A stretch of 64,000 nt of DNA from Polluticaenibacter yanchengensis (lineage in GTDB: Bacteria; Bacteroidota; Bacteroidia; Chitinophagales; Chitinophagaceae), in assembly GCA_027854065.1 (NCBI GenBank), contig JAQGEF010000005.1:186001-250000 (forward strand). Direction: 5' to 3'. The notes beneath the pieces were generated by a model, which saw only the letters and a list, made by a program, of their open reading frames with translations, had not been told where the DNA came from and made no database searches. The position numbers and the translations under genes are program-made. Positions within the stretch are counted from its first letter, which is position 1; every line of letters begins with the position of its first letter. Positions 45,685 to 52,408 of this stretch are shown piece after piece.

Positions 45685-45715
45685 AAAAAAGCGTTATGAA
45701 AATAACGCTTTTACT
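45685..45715. terminator. Bidirectional terminator between convergent genes
   Basis: AAAAAGCGTTAT and ATAACGCTTTT form a stem with A and T runs outside. It lies between the TPR gene (stop at 45640) and etfA (stop at 45736). Confidence 0.85.
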
Positions 45716-45735
45716 TTTTATATATCTTATATATC

Positions 45736-46704
45736 TTATGCTTTCAGTTTTTTAACGGCTTCCGTTATTTTAGGAACAATCTCAAACGCATCCCCCACGA
45801 TACCGTAGTCAGCGGCTTTAAAGAATGGTGCTTCCGGATCTTTATTAATTACTACAATATATTTGCTCCTGTTGACACCAGCCAGGTGCTGAATAGCCCC
45901 ACTGATACCAATAGCAATATACAGGTTAGGAGAAATAGCACCACCGGTTTGACCGACGTGCTCATTATGCGGGCGCCAATGCGCATCTGCTACCGGGCGG
46001 CTGCAGGCTGTAGCCGCGCCTAATGCGTGTGCCAGGTCCGTTACAATTCCCCAGTTCTCCGGTCCTTTCAAGCCACGACCGCCACTTACTACCAGGCTCG
46101 CTTCACTTAAAGGTACTTCACCAGGAGCAGCCGTACTTTTACCGGTTACTTTTACTTTGGCAGCCGGCACCGTTACCGAAATATTTTCAACAGCTACATC
46201 ACCGGAACCGGAAGCTTTTAAACCATAAGCATTAGGGTTTAAGGAAACTATTTTTACAGCTGTATTTACAGCAACATTCGCGAACGCCTTACCACTGAAT
46301 ACGGATTTCTTTACAATAAAACCATTGGACGTATCCGGTAAAGCTACTGCGCCGGCCACTAAGCCAGCCTTTAATCTTACACTTAACCTGGGTGCCACGG
46401 CTTTACCATTAGCGTTATGACTAAAGATGATCACATTCGCATTTTGCTGTGTGGCTACTTCAGCTATTACTGTGGTATAAACCTGTGCATCAAACGCATC
46501 CAGCGAAGCATCTGTTACCTGTAATACTTTATTGATACCATATTTACCGGCGGCTTTAATTGCTTCTGCACTTATTGTGCCTAAAACCAAACCTACAGCG
46601 GTGGTACCCAATTGTTCTGCCACCTTAGCACCATAACTAGCTGCTTCCAGACCGGATTTTTTTATTTGACCGTCTGCCTGATCCAAATATATTAAAACTG
46701 ACAT
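45736..46704 (-). CDS. etfA: Electron transfer flavoprotein subunit alpha
   Basis: A 322-residue FixB/EtfA subunit. The C-terminal FAD-binding domain is clear: VVSGGRGLKGPENWGIV, LAHALGAATACSRPVADAHWRPHNEHVGQTGG and LYIAIGISGAIQHLAGV. The C-terminus, ADYGIVGDAFEIVPKITEAVKKL, is typical. It carries electrons from acyl-CoA dehydrogenases to the quinone pool with EtfB. The gene follows etfB by 22 bp, and the two form one operon. Confidence 0.96.
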   Translation of the reverse strand: MSVLIYLDQADGQIKKSGLEAASYGAKVAEQLGTTAVGLVLGTISAEAIKAAGKYGINKVLQVTDASLDAFDAQVYTTVIAEVATQQNANVIIFSHNANGKAVAPRLSVRLKAGLVAGAVALPDTSNGFIVKKSVFSGKAFANVAVNTAVKIVSLNPNAYGLKASGSGDVAVENISVTVPAAKVKVTGKSTAAPGEVPLSEASLVVSGGRGLKGPENWGIVTDLAHALGAATACSRPVADAHWRPHNEHVGQTGGAISPNLYIAIGISGAIQHLAGVNRSKYIVVINKDPEAPFFKAADYGIVGDAFEIVPKITEAVKKLKA

Positions 46705-46726
46705 AATTGTAAATTTTGAAAATGAA

Positions 46727-47470
46727 TTAAATAACTTTTGCTTCTTCGTGTAATAATCTTACCAATTCTTCTACATTGTCTGCAGGTATTAATTTCACGC
46801 CCGCTTTAGGAGGCGGTGTTTCAAAACTACTGATTGTTGTTAAAGCCTCTGCCGCTACTGGCTCCTGTACAGCCAATGGTTTCGTACGGGATGCCATAAT
46901 GCCTTTCATATTCGGAATGCGCTGTTCAGCTACACCTTTCTGGCAACTGATCACCAATGGTAAACTCACTTCATTTGTTTCATCGCCCCCCTCAATTTCA
47001 CGTTTCACAGTCGCTGTATTGCCGTTAAATTTTACATCTGTGGCTAAACTGATATATGGAACGTCCAGCAATTCTGCCACCATACCGCCAATGCTGCTGC
47101 CGTTAAAATCAATCGTTTCCTTACCGGTAAGTACCAGGTCGTAACCACCGTTTTTAGCCACGTTAGCTATTTGCGACGCAATAAAAAAACTGTCACTGTT
47201 ATCGGAATTAACACGGATACCATCATCGCCACCAATGGCAAATGCTTTACGGATAATCGGGTCCGCATCTGCAGTGCCCACGTTTACCAATGTTACCTGC
47301 GTAGCAACGCCACTCTCTTTTAACTCTAATGCCTTTACTAAAGAATACCACTCATCGTATGGGTTTACAATATATTGCACCCCCGCTTCATCAAACTTCG
47401 TATTATTGTCTTTGAAAGCTATTTTTGCAGTGGTGTCAGGAGTTTTACTCACACAAACCAAAATTTTCAT
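46727..47470 (-). CDS. etfB: Electron transfer flavoprotein subunit beta
   Basis: A 247-residue FixA/EtfB subunit opening MKILVCVSKTPDTTAKIAF, with NPYDEWYSLVKALELKE, VLTGKETIDFNGSSIGGMVAELLDVP and LPLVISCQKGVAEQRIPNMKGIMASRTKP, all characteristic of the family (AMP/FAD-binding lobe). It makes the heterodimer with EtfA. A textbook Bacteroidota promoter (TTG-N19-TATATTTG) and an inverted-repeat operator lie directly upstream. Confidence 0.96.
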   Translation of the reverse strand: MKILVCVSKTPDTTAKIAFKDNNTKFDEAGVQYIVNPYDEWYSLVKALELKESGVATQVTLVNVGTADADPIIRKAFAIGGDDGIRVNSDNSDSFFIASQIANVAKNGGYDLVLTGKETIDFNGSSIGGMVAELLDVPYISLATDVKFNGNTATVKREIEGGDETNEVSLPLVISCQKGVAEQRIPNMKGIMASRTKPLAVQEPVAAEALTTISSFETPPPKAGVKLIPADNVEELVRLLHEEAKVI

Positions 47471-47501
47471 ATAGCGTTTATTTTATGATAGCAATTAAAA
47501 A

Positions 47502-47523
47502 AATAGTTGCATAAACAACTATT
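47502..47523 (-). promoter_or_regulatory. Operator-like inverted repeat in the etf promoter region
   Basis: AATAGTTG and CAACTATT are perfect 8-bp arms around a 6-nt spacer. It starts 1 bp downstream of the -7 box and covers the expected transcription start. The layout suits a TetR-like repressor of fatty-acid or amino-acid oxidation. The regulator is not in the window. Confidence 0.5.
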
Positions 47524-47524
47524 A

Positions 47525-47554
47525 CAAATATAGAATTACTATCGAATAAAGCAA
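47525..47554 (-). promoter_or_regulatory. Promoter of the etfBA operon
   Basis: On the minus strand TTG (47552-47554) is followed by 19 bp and TATATTTG (47525-47532), a full match to the Bacteroidota housekeeping promoter TTG-N19-TAnnTTTG. It is the best promoter in the window, 55 bp upstream of the etfB start. Confidence 0.8.
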
Positions 47555-47580
47555 AACTTTGATGATAAATAAAAATTAAA

Positions 47581-47895
47581 ATGGAAAAAATTAATAAACT
47601 TTTGAATTTTCTAACAGAACAGCCAAATGATTGTTTTTTACGACATGCTTTAGCCCTGGAATATGTAAAAATTCAAAACGATGAATTAGCCCTGGAAGCC
47701 TTCACCACACTACTTTCCATAGACGAAAACTATATTGGCAGCTACTATCATTTAGCAAAATTATACGAGCGTCAAAATAATATTCCGCAAGCCATTGCCA
47801 CTTATAAAAAAGGGATTGAAATTGCTACCAAACTAAAAGACAATCATGCCCGCAATGAGCTTCAGATGAGCCTTGATGACTGGGATGACGAATGA
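47581..47895 (+). CDS. Small tetratricopeptide-repeat protein
   Basis: A 104-residue cytoplasmic protein with two TPR motifs: ELALEAFTTLLSIDENYIGSYYHLAKLYERQNNIPQAIATYKKGIEIATKLKD, and a preceding half-repeat (FLTEQPNDCFLRHALALEYVKI). It lacks a signal peptide. It is divergent from the etf operon and followed by a GC-rich repeat. It probably assembles other proteins, with no enzyme activity evident. Confidence 0.82.
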   Translation: MEKINKLLNFLTEQPNDCFLRHALALEYVKIQNDELALEAFTTLLSIDENYIGSYYHLAKLYERQNNIPQAIATYKKGIEIATKLKDNHARNELQMSLDDWDDE

Positions 47896-47937
47896 TTTTC
47901 ATTATGGCTCTCAGCTTTTGCTGTCTGCCGTACATTT

Positions 47938-48022
47938 GTACGGGCTGCTTTGGGGTACCGTACAGCTGCGCCAAAGGCTTGCTGTACCAGCCTTGCAGGC
48001 TGCCCACACATCCCGCAGCTTT
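47938..48022. repeat. GC-rich dispersed element, family C, copy 2
   Basis: From GTACGGGCTGCTTTGGGGTA to CCCACACATCCCGCAGCTTT. Internal inverted segments GGTACCGTACAGC and GCTTGCTGTACC, and AGCCTTGCAGGCT, give hairpins. Same start and end blocks as at 39599-39730. Short open frames here are artefacts of the repeat. Confidence 0.7.
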
Positions 48023-48200
48023 TCATCTTCAGAATAAATATCCGGCTTTTAAAATACAATTTGGATTAAATTTAAACCAGGAAGCAAAGAACCCATTTCT
48101 CATTTTTAAAATCATTTTCAAATGGGAATGTTAAATCAATATTTCCGTAGATGGTTTTACAAAGTCAGATACGTCTTATAAAAAGCAAAATTTAAAACAC

Positions 48201-48752
48201 ATGAAAAAAGCCTTATTGATACTGTTATTAGCCGGTGCCACACAAAATTTATGGAGCCAGACCTACTCCACTAAAAAAGGCTATATCCGTTTTTTCAGCA
48301 GCACATTGGTTAAAGACATTAAAGCAGATAACAATGAGGTCGTCAATTCTTTAAACAGCAGTACCGGTGAGTTGTTATTTACAGCTTCCATTAAAGCTTT
48401 CAGCTTTGAAAACAAAACCATGCAAAAGCATTTCAATGACCCGGCTTATATGGATAGTGACCTCCACCCCACCGCTAGTTTTAAAGGAACAATTACCAAC
48501 CTGAAAGCCATCAACTTTAAGGCAAACGGCACTTATCCCGCATTTGTTTCAGGAGACCTAACCATAAAAGGCGTCACAAAAAAAATAACCACAACCTGCA
48601 CCATTACGGTTAATAATGGTGCCATCAGCTCAAATGCAGTATTTAAAGTACAACGTGAAGATTTCGGCATTAACCCTTCAGGAATGGCTATCACCAAAAT
48701 TGCAAAAGAGATTGAAGTAACTGTTCAGAATACTTATGAATCTGTACAGTAA
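48201..48752 (+). CDS. YceI-family periplasmic lipid-binding protein
   Basis: A 183-residue protein with a signal peptide (MKKALLILLLAGATQNLWSQ) and a YceI-like lipocalin fold. Visible strands are KKGYIRFFSSTLVKDIKADNNEVVNSLN, then GELLFTASIKAFSFENKTMQKHFND and DLHPTASFKGTI, which is the family motif. YceI proteins bind polyprenoid or fatty ligands in the periplasm, and the precise role in Bacteroidota is unsettled. It is flanked upstream by a GC-rich repeat and downstream by a hairpin terminator. Confidence 0.88.
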   Translation: MKKALLILLLAGATQNLWSQTYSTKKGYIRFFSSTLVKDIKADNNEVVNSLNSSTGELLFTASIKAFSFENKTMQKHFNDPAYMDSDLHPTASFKGTITNLKAINFKANGTYPAFVSGDLTIKGVTKKITTTCTITVNNGAISSNAVFKVQREDFGINPSGMAITKIAKEIEVTVQNTYESVQ

Positions 48753-48776
48753 ATAAACAGGTTTTAATAATACTAA

Positions 48777-48805
48777 AAGCGTTCATTGAATCTCAATGAA
48801 CGCTT
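48777..48805 (+). terminator. Terminator after the YceI gene
   Basis: AAGCGTTCATTG and CAATGAACGCTT are perfect 12-bp arms, followed by GGATTTTTG. The stem core AGCGTTCATT recurs in the terminator at 60881. Confidence 0.85.
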
Positions 48806-48864
48806 GGATTTTTGTAATTAGTTAATTATTACCTTTGCTACACATTATAAATATCAATTAACTA

Positions 48865-49626
48865 ATGAAACTAAAAAACATCATTCGATTCATCGAATAT
48901 TCTTATATACTATTATTCTTTGGTATTATAATTTTGGCTCTTGCCTTGGCAAATCAATCTAAAGAAGGGGCATTTTTCTTTTTTCAATTAATATTGGGAG
49001 GACTTGCAGTAATATTCTATTTTATCAGGTTATATATTATCAATTATTTTATAAGAAGAACACCTTATCCAGGTGTTCTATATGATGTTTTAGATAGAAC
49101 AAATTTGAGTAATAATATATCTTTTGAGCTGTCAGAAGAATTGATGACAGAAGTTTATAAGCCCGCTTATAGTACTGAAGAATTTTTAAATAATAATGAC
49201 TTAGAATCTAAAATTGGGTATAAAAAAGCAGGTTTCCCGTATATAATAGTTACTTTATGTATAGCTTTCCTGATATATTTTTCTTATAAAAGAGCTCATA
49301 TAGATTGGTGGTATAATGCATTATTAATTATTACGATTTTACATTCCATTTACAAATGGCAAAAAAATAAAAAACAGCCAACATCTGCCAATATAGTGAT
49401 GTCATTTACAGAAGAGGGCTTACTTTATTATAATACATTAATCACCTGGAAAAGTATCTATGATTGGAAATTCACGACAGAGCAAAAAAACATGATTGGT
49501 TTTAATATAGAGTATTACGATGTAAACCAAAATAACACTACCTTTTTTGCAGACACTACTAATCTAGATATTAATCGTTTTGAATTCTTATTATTGCTAT
49601 CACATTATAAAAGCAAATATGGTTAA
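48865..49626 (+). CDS. YcxB-like membrane protein
   Basis: A 253-residue protein with four hydrophobic helices: two near 14-60 and two near 125-165. A C-terminal domain of about 75 residues (IVMSFTEEGLLYYNTLITWKSIYDWKFTTEQKNMIGFNIEYYD) has the pattern of the YcxB-like beta domain. Its function is unknown. It is AT-rich in codon use and carries no signal peptide. It is separated from the convergent gene at 49768 by two small hairpins. Confidence 0.6.
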   Translation: MKLKNIIRFIEYSYILLFFGIIILALALANQSKEGAFFFFQLILGGLAVIFYFIRLYIINYFIRRTPYPGVLYDVLDRTNLSNNISFELSEELMTEVYKPAYSTEEFLNNNDLESKIGYKKAGFPYIIVTLCIAFLIYFSYKRAHIDWWYNALLIITILHSIYKWQKNKKQPTSANIVMSFTEEGLLYYNTLITWKSIYDWKFTTEQKNMIGFNIEYYDVNQNNTTFFADTTNLDINRFEFLLLLSHYKSKYG

Positions 49627-49651
49627 TGATTTTTATCCAATCTTTTTTGGT

Positions 49652-49708
49652 TTCGCAAGTCTTGCGAAGCAGCCTTGTGAATTATATTCAATAAGTCTTT
49701 GACTTATT
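49652..49708. terminator. Two small hairpins between convergent genes
   Basis: TTCGCAAG/CTTGCGAA (49652-49668, nearly loop-less palindrome) and AATAAGTC/GACTTATT (49690-49708, 3-nt loop followed by TTT). The second is a plausible weak terminator for the YcxB-like gene. Confidence 0.5.
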
Positions 49709-49767
49709 TTATTCCCAAACCGATATATGTCTCAGATCTACTCCAAAATAATCAACACAGCATCTAT

Positions 49768-50421
49768 CTAAAGGTATATTTCATGTTTATATTTTGGTGA
49801 AACTATTTTAATTTCTTTAAGCCGTCTTTTTTCAAGCGTTATTTTCAGGTTTCGTTTATAAAAAGTTTCATCTTCACGCTTATAAATTTCTTGTTCGGAA
49901 CGTTTGCAGTCCTCAAACTCCTTTGTGACAATTATCTTACCTGTAGATAAATTGAAATCTACATTCAACCAATATTCACAAATCCTGCCATTGCTGCTTT
50001 CATAGCCAACAAGGTAAAAATCGTCATTTTTGAACCTGTATTTATCAGTATGCGACCATTTCCAGCTACTCCCGCCATAATGTGTAATTTCCAGAACACC
50101 ATTCTTTACAATCATTCCCGTATAGGGATCATCCATCATGCCACCCTCACGACTGCCGAAAATTGCCTGCTTTGATCTTTTCCATTCAGCCCACTTTCCT
50201 TTTTTAAGTTTATAGATTATTAACTCCCGCGGTACATTTTCAAAATCTTCAGATGCCTTTTCCGTATCAAATACTACAATAAGCTCTTTTATACTATCAT
50301 TGTCCAAATCCCCGGTAAGTGAATCTTTAATGATGTAATTTTTAGGGATCATTAATTCCTGGCCAAAAGTCGCAGAACTTGTAAAACACAAGAAAATGAT
50401 GGTGAATAGTTCTTTAATCAT
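49768..50421 (-). CDS. Secreted hypothetical protein
   Basis: A 217-residue protein with a signal peptide (MIKELFTIIFLCFTSSATFGQ). One segment, SLTGDLDNDSIKELIVVFDTEK, is a single VCBS/FG-GAP-like calcium-loop sequence (DLDNDSIKE). Aromatic strands follow (WSHTDKYRFKNDDFYLVGYES). It is encoded 7 bp after the SRPBCC gene and likely co-transcribed. No enzyme motif was recognised and its function is unknown. Confidence 0.7.
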   Translation of the reverse strand: MIKELFTIIFLCFTSSATFGQELMIPKNYIIKDSLTGDLDNDSIKELIVVFDTEKASEDFENVPRELIIYKLKKGKWAEWKRSKQAIFGSREGGMMDDPYTGMIVKNGVLEITHYGGSSWKWSHTDKYRFKNDDFYLVGYESSNGRICEYWLNVDFNLSTGKIIVTKEFEDCKRSEQEIYKREDETFYKRNLKITLEKRRLKEIKIVSPKYKHEIYL

Positions 50422-50428
50422 AATAATA

Positions 50429-50887
50429 TTATCGCTCAGAAATCTCTTTCAATCTTGCCAATGCTGCCGGGTAGGTCTTTTCAAAATAATCCAGGTATTC
50501 GTCTATTGTATCCATATCTACAGTTAATGTGGTTGTACCGTTATTTTCCTGGTAAGTGTAATTTTCATGGCCACCTGCCCATTTTTCAACTTGCTCACCT
50601 GTCGTTACTTCAGTATCACCAACCAAAAAGCCGTAATGTCTTATTGATACAAATTTCGCCGGTTGGTGCTCTTCTATTTCAGAGACCATTCCACCCTTTT
50701 TGCCGCTTTCGTCCGTACCTACAAAATAAATTTTACTTTCCTTTTCCCAGCTACCTTCATAAGTCGAAGTAGGATTAAATGCCGACACCCAATACTCATA
50801 GGTAGCTTTGTCTTTCAAACCCAGCATTGTTTCATATACTTTCTGTGCCGGCGCGTTTATTTCAATTTTAAATTGTAACTTTTTCAT
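50429..50887 (-). CDS. SRPBCC-domain protein (AHSA1-like)
   Basis: A 152-residue single-domain protein of the START/SRPBCC superfamily: KLQFKIEINAPAQKVYETMLGLKDKATYEYW and a C-terminal long helix (MDTIDEYLDYFEKTYPAALARLKEISE). Members bind hydrophobic ligands or co-chaperone Hsp90. No signal peptide is present. It heads a two-gene operon with the secreted protein at 49768. Confidence 0.85.
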   Translation of the reverse strand: MKKLQFKIEINAPAQKVYETMLGLKDKATYEYWVSAFNPTSTYEGSWEKESKIYFVGTDESGKKGGMVSEIEEHQPAKFVSIRHYGFLVGDTEVTTGEQVEKWAGGHENYTYQENNGTTTLTVDMDTIDEYLDYFEKTYPAALARLKEISER

Positions 50888-51069
50888 TTTATAATGTCTT
50901 TTAAAATTTCAAATTTTAAGAAGAAAACACAAATGGTGCCAATCGAGTTCAGAGCAGAATTTTAGCTAAACTGATAATTCCTGTTTTTTTCTATTCATCC
51001 AACTATTGATTGCAACTAACCTTATAATTAATAGTTAGCTACAGCTGCGACACAGTAAATTGCAGCCAC

Positions 51070-51519
51070 TTAATAATCTATTGTATAACTTACTTGAAGG
51101 GAACTTCTCGGCACATCACTTTTATCAGCTTTTTTCAGCTCAAATTCATTACCATTCTTGCTTACAAAAATTTGGGCATTCAATTTCAACTCGTCATCAG
51201 GACTACCCTCTTTTGTAGTTGAAATGGTTGCATTGAAACCCTTTTTTACAGGTCCGAGTACCACTTCCCAGGAAGTAAGGGTACCGATAACATTACTTTT
51301 ACTCCGGCCATTTGCGTCATTAAATACAACATTCAGCTTGCCGCCACTATTTGTAGTTGAGCTACTTACTTCGTATTTAATAAAATATTCATTGCCATTA
51401 GTAGTTTCCTTCATACATCCCAAAGTATTCATTCCTATTGTAAAAAGAATTACCCAGGTAAGCTTACTTATAGTGTATCTAAACTTGCGTTTTAAATTAG
51501 TCCTTTTATTGTTATTCAT
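51070..51519 (-). CDS. Lipoprotein of unknown function
   Basis: About 149 residues, taking the ATG at 51519. After a basic, hydrophobic N-terminus (KRKFRYTISKLTWVILFTIGMNTLGC) the lipobox TLGC marks a lipoprotein. The mature part is a small beta domain (YFIKYEVSSSTTNSGGKLNVVFNDANGR, VVLGPVKKGFNATIST, LNAQIFVSKNGNEFELKKADK). The frame is open for eleven residues upstream, but the ATG at 51519 gives a normal signal peptide. Family not recognised. Confidence 0.7.
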   Translation of the reverse strand: MNNNKRTNLKRKFRYTISKLTWVILFTIGMNTLGCMKETTNGNEYFIKYEVSSSTTNSGGKLNVVFNDANGRSKSNVIGTLTSWEVVLGPVKKGFNATISTTKEGSPDDELKLNAQIFVSKNGNEFELKKADKSDVPRSSLQVSYTIDY

Positions 51520-51750
51520 TTTTATACAAATTATATTGATGACTTCCCGCAAATATAAATAAACTGTTAGTGGCTTCTTGCATTGATTGAGTGAATTGTG
51601 GCCTTTCCTCCAAATTCATCTAATGGTGCGATATTGAACATTACCAGATCAGAAAGCATCTCATTTACTTTAGGATTCTTTTAAGTTGGTAGTTCTTGGG
51701 CAAAGCCAGCAAGATATCATATTTAATATTTGTTAGACTTAGGATATTTT

Positions 51751-52107
51751 TTATTTCAACCACATATCTTTTTCAGTCCAAGCTCTAAAGTCTATCCATT
51801 TTGCAACAGCTCTAAAGCAGAAGTTTGTACAAGCTTTATCTGTAAAAATGAAAACTTCCGGAAATCTTTTAATCTCTGGTCTTTGCAGTCTAAGTGAAAG
51901 GTCCAGGTTGTATGAGCTACCTTCTTTATCAAGTCTCAACGTCTGAATTTTCCATTCAGAATGTACATTTTCAATAAAAACAAGAATATCTATTATTTCT
52001 CAAATTTTCATATCGTCAGTATAGTGATTATTTTGAAAGAAAATCTTAAGAATGGTTCCCAGGTATATTTTAGAAACAATTTTATAATTATCAAGGTCAA
52101 ATGTCAT
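51751..52107 (-). pseudogene. Small gene interrupted by an in-frame TGA
   Basis: An open frame begins with ATG at 52107 (MTFDLDNYKIVSKIYLGTIL...DDMKI), meets TGA at 52000-52002, and continues in the same frame to a stop at 51751 (EIIDILVFIENVHSEWKIQTLRLDKEGSS...). Both halves have coding-like composition and the same frame. The simplest reading is a 118-residue protein broken by one nonsense change. Alternatives are a sequencing error or a functional short protein. The family was not recognised. It lies in a variable stretch between the lipoprotein and the repeat cluster. Confidence 0.55.
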
Positions 52108-52162
52108 TACAATCTGTTTTGAATTTGCGATTCAACACTCAAATATAACAATAGCACATTAT

Positions 52163-52182
52163 AATTCACCTCATCAAAATGA
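52163..52182 (+). repeat. MITE-like repeat, isolated 3' remnant
   Basis: AATTCACCTCATCAAAATGA matches the 3' end of the GTCATT...AATGAC family, without the 5' part. Confidence 0.6.
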
Positions 52183-52213
52183 TAATGAGCCAAAGCCTTC
52201 TAACCACTCAACA

Positions 52214-52351
52214 GTCATTCGGAATACAGCGCAGAATCTACTACCAATTTCTACATAAAGTGAAGAAAGGCTTCTCAATAATAGCAAGAGGATTTTTCCT
52301 CGGGTTACACCCAACTCAAAGTACCCTTCAAGTTCCCTTCGTCAAAATGAC
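52214..52351 (+). repeat. MITE-like repeat, GTCATT...AATGAC family, copy 8
   Basis: 138 bp, starting GTCATTCGGAATACAGCGCA and ending CCTTCGTCAAAATGAC. The internal GAGGATTTTTCCTCGGGTTA block is present. Followed by TGATATTCAAGTCCTTCTAACCACTCAACA, which also occurs (diverged) just before this copy. Confidence 0.88.
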
Positions 52352-52381
52352 TGATATTCAAGTCCTTCTAACCACTCAACA

Positions 52382-52406
52382 GTCATTCTGAGCGCAGCGA
52401 AGAATC
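52382..52406 (+). repeat. MITE-like repeat, 5' fragment, copy 9
   Basis: GTCATTCTGAGCGCAGCGAAGA, cut 3 bp before the stop codon of the beta-barrel gene at 52409. The rest of the element is missing. Confidence 0.75.
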
Positions 52407-52408
52407 TA

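Noticed and set aside
47825..48134. Several short open frames on both strands
   Set aside because: They run across GC-rich repeat family C copy 2 and the end of the TPR gene. No coding evidence.
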